In this document: piece after piece, positions 10,429 to 19,323 of the stretch
Numbering within the stretch: position 1 is the stretch's first letter
Layout: each line of letters opens with the position of its first letter
Source: Marinomonas lutimaris
GTDB taxonomy: Bacteria; Pseudomonadota; Gammaproteobacteria; Pseudomonadales; Marinomonadaceae
DNA: 40,927 bases
Reading direction: 5' to 3'
Assembly: GCF_019426345.1 (NCBI RefSeq)
Contig: NZ_JAHLLW010000027.1
Coordinates: 1-40,927 of the forward strand
Position numbers and translations under genes: made by a program
The notes under the pieces: generated by a model
What the model saw: only the letters and a program-made list of their open reading frames with translations
Databases searched by the model: none
Told to the model about the DNA's origin: nothing

Positions 10429-11221
10429 CAGTAACGATAGTATTAAAAAGACCATTATAGTTGCCTTATCTTTGTGTTTGGTTTGTTCTATTTTTGTTGC
10501 TGCGGCAGCGGTAGGTCTTAAGCCTATTCAGAACACCAATAAAGATTTAGACCGTAAGCGTAATATTTTATCTGCTGCTGGCATGCTTGAACCAGGCAAG
10601 TCAGTTGATGAAATTTTTGAGTCGGTTGAAACTCGTATTGTTAATTTGCAGACTGGCAAGTTTGCTACGCAAGAAGAGTTGAAAGACGCAGGTATCAAGG
10701 CTGAAACCTTTGATCAAAAAGCTGCATCTAAAGATCCTAAGTTATCTATTGCCCTTAAAGGCGAGCAGGATCCAGCAGGCATTAAGCGTCGCTCAAACTT
10801 TTCTGCAGTTTATCTTGTGAAGTCTGGCGATAGTATCGACCGAATCATTTTGCCGGTACATGGCTATGGTTTGTGGTCAACTATGTATGGCTTCATGGCT
10901 CTACAGAACGACTTTAATACAGTGATCGGTTTTGGTTTCTATGACCAAGCTGAAACACCTGGATTGGGTGGTGAGGTTGATAACCCTAACTGGAAAGCTC
11001 TTTGGAAAGGTAAAGAAATTTACAATGAGCAGGGTGAGGCGGCTATACATCTTGTTAAAGGTGGTGTAGATAGTTCAGATCCTAAAGCTGCTTATAAAGT
11101 TGATGGTCTATCTGGTGCAACACTAACAAGTCGTGGTGTTACTCATCTTGTTCAATACTGGTTGGGTCAGGAAGGTTTTGGACCATTCTTATCGCAACTA
11201 CGTAGCGAAGGAGTTCAATAA
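10421..11221 (+). CDS. nqrC: Na+-translocating NADH:quinone oxidoreductase subunit C
   Basis: A 266-residue subunit with one N-terminal membrane anchor (residues about 10-35) and a periplasmic FMN-binding domain. The flavinylation motif is SGATLTS, with acceptor Thr at about residue 234. The start at 10421 is fixed by an ideal ribosome site (ACGGAGG at 10404-10410) and the family-like N-terminus; the 20-residue in-frame extension upstream is inside nqrB and unsupported. It overlaps nqrB by 8 bp and nqrD by 1 bp (TAATG). Firm. Confidence 0.96.
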   Translation: MASSNDSIKKTIIVALSLCLVCSIFVAAAAVGLKPIQNTNKDLDRKRNILSAAGMLEPGKSVDEIFESVETRIVNLQTGKFATQEELKDAGIKAETFDQKAASKDPKLSIALKGEQDPAGIKRRSNFSAVYLVKSGDSIDRIILPVHGYGLWSTMYGFMALQNDFNTVIGFGFYDQAETPGLGGEVDNPNWKALWKGKEIYNEQGEAAIHLVKGGVDSSDPKAAYKVDGLSGATLTSRGVTHLVQYWLGQEGFGPFLSQLRSEGVQ

Positions 11222-11883
11222 TGTCTGATGTGAAAAAAGTCCTCTTTGGGCCAATTCTTGCAAATAACCCAATTGCTTTGCAGATTCTGGGTATTTGTTC
11301 TGCGTTGGCCGTAACAAGTAGTATGAAAGTTAGTTTGGTTATGGCGATTGCCTTGACCTTAGTAACGGCTTTTTCAAGCTTCTTTATTGCGATTATTCGT
11401 AATCATATTCCAAACAGTATTCGTATCATTGTTCAGATGATCATCATTGCTTCTTTGGTAATTGTGGTTGATCAGATTTTGAAGGCGTTTGCCTTTGAAA
11501 TTAGTAAGCAGCTTTCTGTATTTGTTGGTCTTATTATTACGAACTGTATCGTAATGGGGCGTGCAGAAGCGTTTGCTATGAAGAATGGTCCTGTAATGAG
11601 CTTTGTTGATGGTATTGGTAATGGCTTGGGTTACAGCGCAATGTTGATTGTTGTTGCCTTTTTCCGTGAGCTGCTTGGTGCTGGTAAATTATTTGGCTTC
11701 GAGATCTTTGCTACTATTCAGAATGGTGGTTGGTATCAGCCTAATGGCTTGATGTTGCTTCCACCTAGTGCATTCTTTGTGATTGGCTTGGTTATTTGGG
11801 CTTTACGTTCTTATAAGAAAGAGCAAGTTGAAGAGCCTGAATTCAAGATTGCAGCGAATTCTCGTTCTCAGGAGGCGCTATAA
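11221..11883 (+). CDS. nqrD: Na+-translocating NADH:quinone oxidoreductase subunit D
   Basis: A 220-residue integral membrane subunit with six expected helices, homologous to RnfE. Recognisable segments are [20 protein letters not shown] at the N-terminus and the [17 protein letters not shown] motif, whose cysteine belongs to the intramembrane iron site shared with NqrE. It is translationally coupled to nqrC through TAATG and directly abuts nqrE. A GAAGGAG ribosome site precedes the start. NqrD rather than RnfE is assigned because the whole nqr operon surrounds it. Confidence 0.96.
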   Translation: MSDVKKVLFGPILANNPIALQILGICSALAVTSSMKVSLVMAIALTLVTAFSSFFIAIIRNHIPNSIRIIVQMIIIASLVIVVDQILKAFAFEISKQLSVFVGLIITNCIVMGRAEAFAMKNGPVMSFVDGIGNGLGYSAMLIVVAFFRELLGAGKLFGFEIFATIQNGGWYQPNGLMLLPPSAFFVIGLVIWALRSYKKEQVEEPEFKIAANSRSQEAL

Positions 11884-12492
11884 ATGGAACATTTAATAAG
11901 TCTATTTGTTAAGGCTGTTTTTGTTGAAAACATGGCGTTAGCTTTTTTCCTTGGTATGTGTACTTTTTTGGCTTTGTCCAAAAAAGTAGAAACAGCGATA
12001 GGTTTAGGTATAGCGGTTGTTGTTGTTTTGGCGATTACTGTTCCTCTTAACAACTTGTTGTACAAAAATCTTTTGGCGGACGGTGCTCTTGAGTGGGCTG
12101 GTTTGTCTGGGGTTGATCTTAGCTTCCTAGGTCTATTGAGCTACATTGGTGTTATCGCCGCTGTCGTTCAAATTTTGGAAATGACTTTAGATAAATATAT
12201 GCCTGCGTTGTACAACGCACTTGGTGTGTTTTTACCACTTATCACAGTTAACTGTGCCATCATGGGTGCTTCTTTGTTCATGGTTGAACGTGACTATGAC
12301 TTTGGTGAGAGCGTTGTTTATGGTGTGGGTGCTGGTGTTGGTTGGGCGTTAGCGATTGCTGCGCTAGCTGGTATTCGGGAGAAACTTAAGTATTCAGATG
12401 TTCCTGCAGGTCTTCGTGGTCTTGGTATCACGTTCATTACTGTTGGTCTGATGAGCTTAGGTTTTATGTCATTTTCTGGTGTGCAGCTTTAA
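11884..12492 (+). CDS. nqrE: Na+-translocating NADH:quinone oxidoreductase subunit E
   Basis: A 202-residue integral membrane subunit, inverted-topology partner of NqrD and homologous to RnfA. It carries [20 protein letters not shown] and [15 protein letters not shown], whose cysteines are the counterpart iron ligands in the membrane. The ATG follows the nqrD stop directly, with AGGAGG inside the end of nqrD as ribosome site. Firm. Confidence 0.96.
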   Translation: MEHLISLFVKAVFVENMALAFFLGMCTFLALSKKVETAIGLGIAVVVVLAITVPLNNLLYKNLLADGALEWAGLSGVDLSFLGLLSYIGVIAAVVQILEMTLDKYMPALYNALGVFLPLITVNCAIMGASLFMVERDYDFGESVVYGVGAGVGWALAIAALAGIREKLKYSDVPAGLRGLGITFITVGLMSLGFMSFSGVQL

Positions 12493-12534
12493 TTGGCTGC
12501 TCATTTAGACAACCAAGAATAAGGTTTAACTAAC

Positions 12535-13761
12535 ATGGTCAACTTAGAAATTATTCTAGGTGTGGTGATGTTCACAGCTATCGTGCTTGCGTTAGTGGCA
12601 ATTATCCTTGCTGCTCGTGCGCGCTTGGTAAGTACTGGGGACGTTACAATTCGCATCAATGGTGAAAAGGAAGTAACTGCACCTGCTGGTGGTAAGTTGC
12701 TTCAAACTTTGGCGAACAGTGGCATTTTTCTATCATCTGCTTGTGGCGGTGGTGGTACTTGTGCTCAGTGTAAATGTAAGGTGACTAGTGGTGGCGGCTC
12801 TATGCTTTCTACTGAGCAGTCTCACTTTACTCGTCGAGATGAAAAAGAAGGTTATCGCTTGTCCTGTCAGGTTGCTGTGAAGCAAGATATGGATGTAGAG
12901 GTGCCTGAAGAGGTGTTTGGTGTTAAAGCATGGGAATGTACTGTTGAGTCAAACCCTAACTTGGCAACCTTCATTAAAGAGTTAACGTTGAAGTTGCCTG
13001 AGGGTGAAAACGTTGATTTCCGTGCAGGTGGTTATGTTCAGCTTGAAGCGCCGGCGCATACTGTTCATTACAAAGACTTTGATATTGAAGAAGAGTATCG
13101 TGGTGACTGGGATAAATTTAACCTTTGGAAGTTTGTATCCAAGGTAGATGAAACCGTGATTCGTGCTTATTCAATGGCGAACTATCCTGAAGAAAAAGGT
13201 ATTGTGAAGTTTAATATTCGTATTGCTTCACCACCTCCAGGTAAAGATGATTTACCACCAGGTCAGATGTCTTCTTATGTGTTCAGTCTTAAGCCTGGCG
13301 ATAAGATAAAAGTATACGGTCCATTTGGTGAGTTCTTTGCCAAAGACACTGATGCTGAAATGGTGTTTGTTGGTGGTGGTGCTGGTATGGCGCCAATGCG
13401 TTCACACATCTTTGATCAGCTTAAGCGTTTGAATTCGAAACGTAAGATCTCTTTCTGGTACGGTGCACGTAGTGTCCGTGAGGCTTTCTATACGGAAGAG
13501 TACGATAAGCTTCAAGAAGAGAATGAAAACTTCGAATGGCATTTGGCGCTTTCTGATCCTCAGCCTGAAGATAACTGGGAGGGTAAAACTGGTTTCATTC
13601 ATAATGTTCTTTATGAGAGTTACTTGAAAGACCACCCGGCTCCAGAGGATTGTGAGTTCTACATGTGTGGGCCTCCAATGATGAACGCATCTGTTATTAA
13701 GATGTTAGAAGATCTAGGTGTAGAAAAAGAAAACATCTTACTTGATGATTTCGGTGGCTAG
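12535..13761 (+). CDS. nqrF: Na+-translocating NADH:quinone oxidoreductase subunit F (NADH dehydrogenase)
   Basis: A 408-residue electron-input subunit that oxidises NADH at the cytoplasmic face. An N-terminal membrane helix (about 5-25) is followed by a 2Fe-2S ferredoxin domain with ligands Cys70, Cys76, Cys79 and Cys111. The FAD domain has RAYS at 210-213, and the NADH domain contains [11 protein letters not shown] (near 277-288) and the MCGPPMM segment, ending in LLDDFGG. All cofactor residues are intact. It is the last gene of the operon, 42 bp after nqrE, and is followed by a strong terminator. Firm. Confidence 0.97.
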   Translation: MVNLEIILGVVMFTAIVLALVAIILAARARLVSTGDVTIRINGEKEVTAPAGGKLLQTLANSGIFLSSACGGGGTCAQCKCKVTSGGGSMLSTEQSHFTRRDEKEGYRLSCQVAVKQDMDVEVPEEVFGVKAWECTVESNPNLATFIKELTLKLPEGENVDFRAGGYVQLEAPAHTVHYKDFDIEEEYRGDWDKFNLWKFVSKVDETVIRAYSMANYPEEKGIVKFNIRIASPPPGKDDLPPGQMSSYVFSLKPGDKIKVYGPFGEFFAKDTDAEMVFVGGGAGMAPMRSHIFDQLKRLNSKRKISFWYGARSVREAFYTEEYDKLQEENENFEWHLALSDPQPEDNWEGKTGFIHNVLYESYLKDHPAPEDCEFYMCGPPMMNASVIKMLEDLGVEKENILLDDFGG

Positions 13762-13768
13762 CACCTGA

Positions 13769-13802
13769 ATAAAGACCCACCTTCTGGTGGGTCTTTATTT
13801 TA
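13769..13802 (+). terminator. Rho-independent terminator of the nqr operon
   Basis: AAAGACCCACC-TTCT-GGTGGGTCTTT forms a long perfect stem just after nqrF, followed by ATTTTATT. It separates nqrA-F from apbE, so apbE transcription needs read-through or its own promoter. Confidence 0.92.
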
Positions 13803-13824
13803 TTGGCGACTAAAAAGACTTTAT

Positions 13825-14838
13825 ATGCGTAAAAAAATACTATTTTCAGCCTTCCTGTTTATTGCTATTGCGGTTGTTTACCGTCTTTCTGTTTTTACTC
13901 CTGAACTGGCAAGTTTCTCTGGCCCGACAATGGGTACAACCTATACAGTGAAATTTTTTACTAAAAAAGACGTTAATAATTCTTCGGATTTGAAATACGA
14001 CGTTGATGCAGCTTTGGTTAGAGTTAACAAGCTTATGTCGACTTATGATCCTAATTCAGAGTTATCGCTATTTAATAAGTTGCCTAAAGGACAGTCTGCG
14101 GTTGTCAGTAAAGATATGGCTTATGTTATTGATAAAGCTTTGCTTATTAGTGAAATGAGCGATGGTGAGTACGATGTTACTATCGGTCCTTTGGTTAACT
14201 TGTGGGGGTTTGGTCCAGGTAAACGCGAAGATAAAGTGCCTAGTCAAGATGCGATTGACGAAGCTAAGTTGCGAGTGGGCTACCATTACTTAAAGCTTGA
14301 CAACCTCCATTTGACAAAAGAAAAAGATATTTATGTGGATTTATCTTCCATTGCTAAAGGATATGGCGTTGATGTTGTTGCGCGGGTTTTGGAGGATAAA
14401 GGGATAGAAAGTTACTTGGTTGAAGTGGGTGGTGAGATCGCGTCAAAAGGTATTAAGTCTGATGGATCACCCTGGAAGATAGCAATCGAGAGCCCGGCAG
14501 GTGGGCATGATATCGCAGAGCGTATAATTGATGTAAAAGATGTTGCCGTTGCGACATCGGGTGATTATCGAAATTATTTTGAGAAAAACGGCGTGCGTTA
14601 TTCTCACACAATTAGTCCAGTAACAGGTAGGCCCATTACGCATAGGTTGGTTTCTGTTACTGTAGTAGATAAAACAACAACAATGGCTGATGGTCTTGCT
14701 ACTGCAATTACTGTGCTTGGTCCCGAAAAGGGTTTCGAGTTTGCGCAGAAAAATGGCATTGCAGCGTATTTGTTGGTGAAAACAGATTTCGGTTTTGAGG
14801 AGCATCCATCTGATGCTTTCAGGTCTTATTTAAAATAA
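13825..14838 (+). CDS. apbE: FAD:protein FMN transferase ApbE
   Basis: A 337-residue Mg2+-dependent flavin transferase that attaches FMN from FAD to the Thr of SGAT motifs in NqrB and NqrC in or facing the periplasm. Visible family motifs are GPTMGTTYTV near residue 33, VDLSSIAKGYGVD, EVGGEIASKG, and HTISPVTGRP. The N-terminus has a hydrophobic export segment, but no lipobox cysteine is apparent, unlike many ApbE lipoproteins; it may be a signal-anchored form. Its position directly after nqrF and before nqrM fits a maturation role. Firm on function. Confidence 0.95.
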   Translation: MRKKILFSAFLFIAIAVVYRLSVFTPELASFSGPTMGTTYTVKFFTKKDVNNSSDLKYDVDAALVRVNKLMSTYDPNSELSLFNKLPKGQSAVVSKDMAYVIDKALLISEMSDGEYDVTIGPLVNLWGFGPGKREDKVPSQDAIDEAKLRVGYHYLKLDNLHLTKEKDIYVDLSSIAKGYGVDVVARVLEDKGIESYLVEVGGEIASKGIKSDGSPWKIAIESPAGGHDIAERIIDVKDVAVATSGDYRNYFEKNGVRYSHTISPVTGRPITHRLVSVTVVDKTTTMADGLATAITVLGPEKGFEFAQKNGIAAYLLVKTDFGFEEHPSDAFRSYLK

Positions 14839-14876
14839 ATGCGCTTTTAATTTTCTTGTTTTATAGGAGATATCAT

Positions 14877-15110
14877 ATGTTGACGATTATTTTGGCATTT
14901 GCCCTTATGCTTTTATTGGTTACTGCTATGTCTGTCGGTGTGTTGATGGGTAGAAAGCCTATTTCAGGTTCTTGTGGCGGCATGAGTGCTCTGGGTATGG
15001 AGGTCGCCTGCGATATTTGTGGTGGTGACAAAGGTAAATGTGAGAAAGAAACGAAAAAAGGTATGGCAGCAACGGTTTCTGATGACACGTTTTACGACGC
15101 ATCTAAATAA
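14877..15110 (+). CDS. nqrM: Na+-NQR maturation protein NqrM
   Basis: A 77-residue protein (DUF539 family) needed to assemble Na+-NQR, proposed to deliver the iron held by NqrD and NqrE. One N-terminal membrane helix (residues about 1-25) precedes a short Cys-rich tail with four cysteines in SGSCGG, VACDIC and GKC. The ATG at 14877 is chosen because AGGAGA lies 6 bp upstream and the membrane helix starts there; a longer TTG-initiated form from 14856 is unlikely. It lies between apbE and sthA in the same orientation. Confidence 0.93.
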   Translation: MLTIILAFALMLLLVTAMSVGVLMGRKPISGSCGGMSALGMEVACDICGGDKGKCEKETKKGMAATVSDDTFYDASK

Positions 15111-15131
15111 TTGAACAGTGAAGAGGGTATT

Positions 15132-16526
15132 ATGACAACGAGACATTATGATGTTGTGGTGTTAGGCACGGGTCCTGCCGGAGAAGGTGCAGCGATGAGT
15201 GCTGCGAAGGCAGGCAAAAGAGTGGCTGTTATTGAGGCGAGTTCGCAAGTAGGCGGAAGTTGTACGCATTTAGGAACCATTCCATCAAAAGCGTTGCGTC
15301 ATGCTGTTAAGGAAATTATTGCCTTTAATACTAACCCAATGTTCCGTGATATTGGTGAGCCTCGTTGGTTTTCGTTCCCAAAGGTTTTGGATCGTGCAAA
15401 TAGAGTTATTGATAAGCAGGTCATGGGGCGTACAGAGTATTATGCGCGTAACCGAATTGACATTTACTTTGGTAGAGGTAAATTCAAGGATGCAAACACG
15501 ATAGAAGTAAATACCTATGAAAAAGGGCCTGAGCTTCTAGTTGCAAAGAAAGTTGTGATCGCAACTGGTTCTCGTCCATACCGTCCGGCTAATATCGACT
15601 TTTCACATCCTCGTATTTATTGTTCTGATACCATTCTTAGCTTGAGTCATACTCCGCGCTCTTTAATTATCTATGGTGCGGGCGTAATTGGTTGTGAGTA
15701 TGCGTCAATTTTTTGTGGGCTAGGTGTGCGTGTAGAATTAATCAATCCAGCTAAAAAGCTTTTGAGCTTCCTGGATGATGAAATTACCGATGCATTAAGT
15801 TACCACTTGCGTGATGGCGGTGTTCTAATTCGTCATAATGAGACATACGATTCTGTTGAAACGACAGAGCGTGGTGTTGTTATGCATATGGCGTCAGGTA
15901 AAAAATTGCGTGCGGATGCTTTGTTGTTCTGTAACGGTCGATCCGGTAACACTGATAACTTGGGCTTAGAGTCAATTAATCTTGATGTTAATAGTCGTGG
16001 TCAATTGGCGGTAAATGATACTTACCAAACGCAAGTTGAAAATGTTTATGCTGCGGGTGATGTTATCGGTTGGCCAAGTCTAGCGAGCGCGGCATATGAT
16101 CAAGGTCGTGCTGCAGCAGCTAATATGTTTGGTGCGCCAGGTGGTGAATTCATCAGTGAAGTGCCGACAGGTATCTATACAATTCCTGAAATAAGTTCAG
16201 TAGGCAAAACGGAAGCTGAATTAACGGCTGAAAAGGTGCCTTACGAAGTAGGTCGTGCTTTCTTTAAAAATACAGCTCGCGCTCAAATTACGGGCGAAGC
16301 AGTTGGGATGTTGAAGATTCTGTTTCACCGTGAGTCTTTAGAGTTGTTGGGTATTCATTGTTTTGGTGACCAAGCGTCTGAGATTGTTCACATTGGGCAA
16401 GCTATTATGAAGCAGCCAGGTGAGCAGAATACTTTGAAGTACTTTTTGAATACGACCTTTAACTACCCGACTATGGCGGAAGCTTATCGAGTTGCGGCAC
16501 TTAACGGTTTTAACCGAGTATTCTAG
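15132..16526 (+). CDS. sthA: Soluble pyridine nucleotide transhydrogenase SthA
   Basis: A 464-residue FAD flavoprotein that interconverts NADH/NADPH. The start at 15132 gives the family N-terminus [19 protein letters not shown] with the dinucleotide-binding glycines. The redox-active disulfide of related lipoamide dehydrogenases is absent: [13 protein letters not shown] has Thr where the second Cys would be, which is diagnostic of SthA. The second Rossmann motif ([14 protein letters not shown]) and the C-terminal dimerisation domain are present. Length matches E. coli (466). It is followed by a bidirectional terminator. Confidence 0.96.
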   Translation: MTTRHYDVVVLGTGPAGEGAAMSAAKAGKRVAVIEASSQVGGSCTHLGTIPSKALRHAVKEIIAFNTNPMFRDIGEPRWFSFPKVLDRANRVIDKQVMGRTEYYARNRIDIYFGRGKFKDANTIEVNTYEKGPELLVAKKVVIATGSRPYRPANIDFSHPRIYCSDTILSLSHTPRSLIIYGAGVIGCEYASIFCGLGVRVELINPAKKLLSFLDDEITDALSYHLRDGGVLIRHNETYDSVETTERGVVMHMASGKKLRADALLFCNGRSGNTDNLGLESINLDVNSRGQLAVNDTYQTQVENVYAAGDVIGWPSLASAAYDQGRAAAANMFGAPGGEFISEVPTGIYTIPEISSVGKTEAELTAEKVPYEVGRAFFKNTARAQITGEAVGMLKILFHRESLELLGIHCFGDQASEIVHIGQAIMKQPGEQNTLKYFLNTTFNYPTMAEAYRVAALNGFNRVF

Positions 16527-16540
16527 TTTTCTATTGTAAT

Positions 16541-16577
16541 AAAAAATGCCCGCTTCACTAAAGCGGGCATTTTTTTG
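16541..16577. terminator. Bidirectional terminator between sthA and hpt
   Basis: AAAAAATGCCCGCTT-CACT-AAGCGGGCATTTTTTT: a GC-rich stem flanked by A and T runs, able to stop both sthA (plus) and hpt (minus) transcripts. Confidence 0.93.
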
Positions 16578-16596
16578 TCTGTAATATCTTATTGGG

Positions 16597-17148
16597 TTAG
16601 CTATCTTTAATGGCGTAAATGCCTTTTAGGTTTCTGAAGAAGCCTTTGTAGTCCATTCCGTAGCCGAATAAAAATCTATCCACAACATCTGTTCCAACAT
16701 AGTCTGGTGTCATATCCGTTTTGCGGTCGTGTAGTTTATTAATAACGGTCGCAGTATATACGCCGCTTGTTTCTTGATCCTCTAGCCATTTTGCGATGGC
16801 TTGTAGGGTGTGTCCTTGGTCAAAAATATCGTCTACAACGAGTATGTGTCTGTTTTTGAGGCTTGTTTGTGGGTAGCTTAGCCAGTTGAGTGAGGCGCCT
16901 TCCGTGTCCATTCCGTAGCGAGTTGCGTGAATGTAGTCGAGCTCTAATGGGAAGTTTAATCGTTCTATCAGGGCTGCTGTTGGAATCAATCCGCCATTCA
17001 TAACGCAGAGAACAAGAGGGAGCTTATCTGCAAGATCTGCTGTGATTTGTGTTGCCATTTTATCAAGGGCTTCGTTAAGTTTTGCTTCGTCAACTAAGCA
17101 ATCGGCCTCATCTAAAATTTTGTTTAGGTCGTTGATTGTATTCGTCAT
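16597..17148 (-). CDS. hpt: Hypoxanthine-guanine phosphoribosyltransferase
   Basis: A 183-residue purine salvage enzyme that transfers phosphoribosyl from PRPP to hypoxanthine or guanine. The PRPP-binding signature HILVVDDIFDQGHTLQAI is intact. Other conserved parts are VLCVMNGGLIPTAALIERL, the flexible loop region around YIHATRYG, and DRFLFGYGMDYKGFFRNL for base recognition. It resembles the pseudomonad-type HGPRT more than E. coli Hpt. The start ATG is preceded by AGGG. Single-gene unit on the minus strand ending at the shared terminator. Confidence 0.9.
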   Translation of the reverse strand: MTNTINDLNKILDEADCLVDEAKLNEALDKMATQITADLADKLPLVLCVMNGGLIPTAALIERLNFPLELDYIHATRYGMDTEGASLNWLSYPQTSLKNRHILVVDDIFDQGHTLQAIAKWLEDQETSGVYTATVINKLHDRKTDMTPDYVGTDVVDRFLFGYGMDYKGFFRNLKGIYAIKDS

Positions 17149-17185
17149 GGTAAGCCCTGTTGTTGAAAATTTGCGGGATTTTACA

Positions 17186-18046
17186 TTAATCCTGACCGGA
17201 TGCTAAGTTTTTCTGTTCTGTTGTGCTTTTTATGTTGTGCAATGTGGCGCATAAGCAGATGGATGCGAGAACAATGAGCCATGAGCTTTGTAACCAGATC
17301 AGAAATATCGGGATAGCTGCGAATGCGCCGTAAACGACTTGATAGCTGCTGAAAAACTGTGCAAACGAGCTGAATATCGTATTTAAGATAAAAAGACCAA
17401 TGCTGCCTGCAAGAGCTGAAATTGATGCCCATTTCAGCGAAACCTCTGCGTTCGGAGTTAAAAAGTTTAGTGTCAGAAGCATTAGGAAATACAAGGTCAT
17501 GCTTCCAAGTTCCAATAGGTTATCAATCCATGCGTTTGTTTGAGTGCCTTGAATTTGTATTGATATAAGTGTGCCGTATAGGCTTAACGAAGATGCAAAT
17601 ATGATTGGCCCTAGGGTTAAAATTGCCCAGTAGGTTAAAAGTCGCTCTCTAATTTTTCTGGTCTTTCTGATTTCCCAAATTGATTGGACACTGCTTTCAA
17701 AGCTATTTAGTAGTAATAGAGCGGTTAAAACTAGTGCGATCAATCCAGCAGCGGGAAGGTTTTTGGTTTGTGCTGAAAACTTAATTAAATAAGGCATCAT
17801 GATATCGCTAGAGCCAGGTGCAAGATGTAGCTCAATGAGTTGAAATAGCTGTGCCTGCATTGCTTCTAATGCGGGTGTAAAGCTTAGTATTCCAACAATG
17901 ATGGTAATTATAGGAACCGCAGCCAACAAACTTGATAAGGTGAGTTGTGCTGCTTTTTGTGAAAGGTTGCTATGTTTGAATCTTGTTATTGTTAAGTATC
18001 CATAACGTTTGAAGACAAGAAAAAAATAAATTAGACGTTCTGGCAT
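17186..18046 (-). CDS. YihY/BrkB-family inner-membrane protein
   Basis: A 286-residue polytopic protein with about six hydrophobic helices. It belongs to the YihY/UPF0761 family once annotated as ribonuclease BN; that RNase role is now assigned to an unrelated protein, so its function is not established. Family features include QKAAQLTLSSLLAAVPIITI near the N-terminus and YGAFAAIPIFLIWLQSSWLI near the C-terminus. The start at 18046 (MPERLIYFFLVFKRYG) was preferred over an in-frame upstream codon at 18145, which would add 33 Cys- and Lys-rich residues not typical of the family. Followed by hpt in the same orientation. Confidence 0.85.
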   Translation of the reverse strand: MPERLIYFFLVFKRYGYLTITRFKHSNLSQKAAQLTLSSLLAAVPIITIIVGILSFTPALEAMQAQLFQLIELHLAPGSSDIMMPYLIKFSAQTKNLPAAGLIALVLTALLLLNSFESSVQSIWEIRKTRKIRERLLTYWAILTLGPIIFASSLSLYGTLISIQIQGTQTNAWIDNLLELGSMTLYFLMLLTLNFLTPNAEVSLKWASISALAGSIGLFILNTIFSSFAQFFSSYQVVYGAFAAIPIFLIWLQSSWLIVLASICLCATLHNIKSTTEQKNLASGQD

Positions 18047-18284
18047 GGTGATCAAGCTCTGTTTAAGTTGGCTACTACAATAACATAGGCTTAAATATTT
18101 TATTAAAAACTTCTTTTTAATGCACATTGCACAAACACGGTGCAACGTGGCTCCTTTTGGCGCATGTGTCTTGTTTTTTAGGGTGGCTGCTTGTATTATT
18201 TATCTTGTTCCTTTTGTGATATTTGTGCTGCGGAGTAGTGAATTTTAACTATTCTCGGTTCCATAGCTTCAAATAGTCATTTTT

Positions 18285-18309
18285 AGCCCAGTTTTACTGG
18301 GCTTTTTTA
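18285..18309 (+). terminator. Rho-independent terminator-like hairpin
   Basis: AGCCCAGT-TTT-ACTGGGCT followed by TTTTTA. On the plus strand there is no gene just upstream, so it probably insulates the tRNA promoter that begins 10 bp later from background transcription. Confidence 0.8.
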
Positions 18310-18319
18310 TGTCTATTGG

Positions 18320-18347
18320 TTGACGATTGCTATTCCATCCCTATAAT
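18320..18347 (+). promoter_or_regulatory. Sigma70 promoter of the tRNA locus
   Basis: TTGACG (18320-18325), a 16-bp spacer and a perfect TATAAT (18342-18347), followed by a GC-rich AGCCCACC discriminator typical of stringently controlled stable-RNA genes. Transcription would start near 18354, pass a tRNA 5' fragment, and reach the complete tRNA at 18516. Confidence 0.85.
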
Positions 18348-18376
18348 AGCCCACCAAATGAAATGTAATGATCTTT

Positions 18377-18402
18377 GTTCCGTTAGCTCAGTTGGATAGA
18401 GC
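18377..18402 (+). pseudogene. Orphan 5' fragment of an Arg-like tRNA
   Basis: GTTCCGTTAGCTCAGTTGGA then TAGAGC: an acceptor 5' strand, T8-A9 and complete D-arm, including the GGATA D-loop typical of tRNA-Arg. After the following AA the sequence departs from any anticodon stem and no matching ACGGAAC 3' strand follows. It differs from the complete tRNA at 18516 by two acceptor bases and one extra D-loop T. It sits at the correct distance from the promoter, so it may mark the original tRNA start. Confidence 0.75.
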
Positions 18403-18417
18403 AAGAATAAAACCCTT

Positions 18418-18476
18418 AAAACTTACCAAACAGTGAGTGAGTGAGATATTTAGGGAGTGTTAGTTATGGTAAGTTT
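18418..18476. repeat. Inverted repeat between tRNA fragment and intact tRNA
   Basis: AAACTTACCA (18418-18427) and its exact complement TGGTAAGTTT (18467-18476) are separated by 39 nt that include the short tandem GTGAGTGAGTGAG. In RNA this would be a hairpin between the tRNA fragment and the intact tRNA. It may be the scar of a deleted element; function unknown. Confidence 0.6.
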
Positions 18477-18515
18477 ACAATTTTTAAATTACAATTTACC
18501 AAATTGAATATATAT

Positions 18516-18836
18516 GCCCCGTTAGCTCAGTGGATAGAGCAACCGCCTTTATGCTTGTGGTAATTATTTGCTACAAAATTTAGGAGCTTCGCTTGGGAAA
18601 CCTTGTGAATGTAATGAGTCAAATTCGAGGAAACCTTCTTGTCGTATGACAAATGGCAATCTCGAGCCAAGCCCAGCTTTTTGATGGGAAGGTGTAGAGA
18701 CTAGACGGCTCACATCTAAGCAACTTGATTGTATGATGAAGGGATAGTCCAGACCACAAAGCCTTTTGGTGGTAGTGAAAACTATAGTGGTAAGCTAAGC
18801 GGTAGGTCACTGGTTCGAATCCAGTACGGGGCACCA
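18516..18836 (+). tRNA. tRNA-Arg(UCU), interrupted by a group I intron
   Basis: Exons 18516-18549 and 18795-18836 join to a 76-nt tRNA with encoded CCA. The acceptor GCCCCGT pairs with ACGGGGC, the D-arm is GCTC/GAGC, the anticodon stem ACCGC/GCGGT and the T-arm ACTGG/CCAGT with TTCGAAT. Because a group I intron must end in G, the loop is CTT + CTAA, giving anticodon UCU with the intron between positions 34 and 35. A20 in the D-loop and A73 agree with arginine identity. Splitting after CTTT would give a Lys-type UUU loop, but the intron would then end in C. The island begins just after this gene, so its 3' end is the likely attachment site. Confidence 0.93.
18550..18794 (+). ncRNA. Group I (IC3-type) self-splicing intron in the tRNA anticodon loop
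   Basis: A 245-nt intron without an ORF. The conserved core is all present: P element AAATTCGAGGAAACC (18621-18635), Q element GGCAATCTCGAGCCAAGCC (18655-18673), R element AGAGACTAGACGGC (18696-18709) and S element ending GATAGTCC (18743-18750). Helices verify: P3 TGAGTC (18615-18620)/GGCTCA (18707-18712); P4 TTCGAG (18624-18629)/CTCGAG (18661-18666); P7 GACTA (18699-18703)/TAGTC (18745-18749). P2 is a GAAA-capped hairpin. P1 probably pairs exon CTT with GAG at 18584-18586, placing a U-G pair at the 5' splice site; the last intron base is G. The core strongly resembles cyanobacterial tRNA-Leu introns. Confidence 0.95.
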
Positions 18837-19323
18837 TTTAAATTATTTTTTCCTAATTTTTATTAATTTTTTCTCGGTTATATTTATCTTCCCTCTCCTA
18901 TTAGTAGTGCATGATAAACATTCTTAATGTGTCATTTATTTATTATCTGATTCAATAGGATTAAGTGTTCATAGCATCAGATCTTGTGATAATAACGTTT
19001 AGTTAGTTTAATTAATTCAGTTTGTATATTACTTAAAAATATTTCTGAACATCCCCCCGCTGGTTTTAAATCTGAATTATTTTACGACTTATTAGGTTGT
19101 TTTGGTCTAAAAGAAACGTCTACTCCTGTTTTTCCAGTTTTAAATAGCTGTTTATTCCTAATGTTTTAAAGATTCATGGGGTTAGTTTTTGAACTACACC
19201 CAAAACCCATCTTGAAAAATAAACTAAAGACTAATCTTTATTAATGTACATGTACTTATTGAATGGACTTGATAAAAGTACACCTTTAACTTCTGATGAA
19301 CTAAAGTTATAACTTTGGTACGT
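18837..19323. other. AT-rich non-coding start of the genomic island
   Basis: A 487-bp stretch between the tRNA 3' end and the resolvase remnant. No gene or terminator could be recognised, and no duplicate of the tRNA 3' end. A perfect 10-bp palindrome GTACATGTAC at 19246-19255, about 70 bp before the resolvase start, could be a recombinase or operator site, but this is speculative. Confidence 0.5.

Noticed and set aside
18377..18402. A second functional tRNA
   Set aside because: Only the acceptor 5' strand and D-arm are present. No anticodon stem or pairing 3' acceptor strand follows.
18619..18837. A minus-strand 72-codon frame starting MVPRTGFEPVT
   Set aside because: It is the antisense of the tRNA 3' half and intron. 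The GFEPVT string is the well-known false protein produced by reading tRNA genes backwards.
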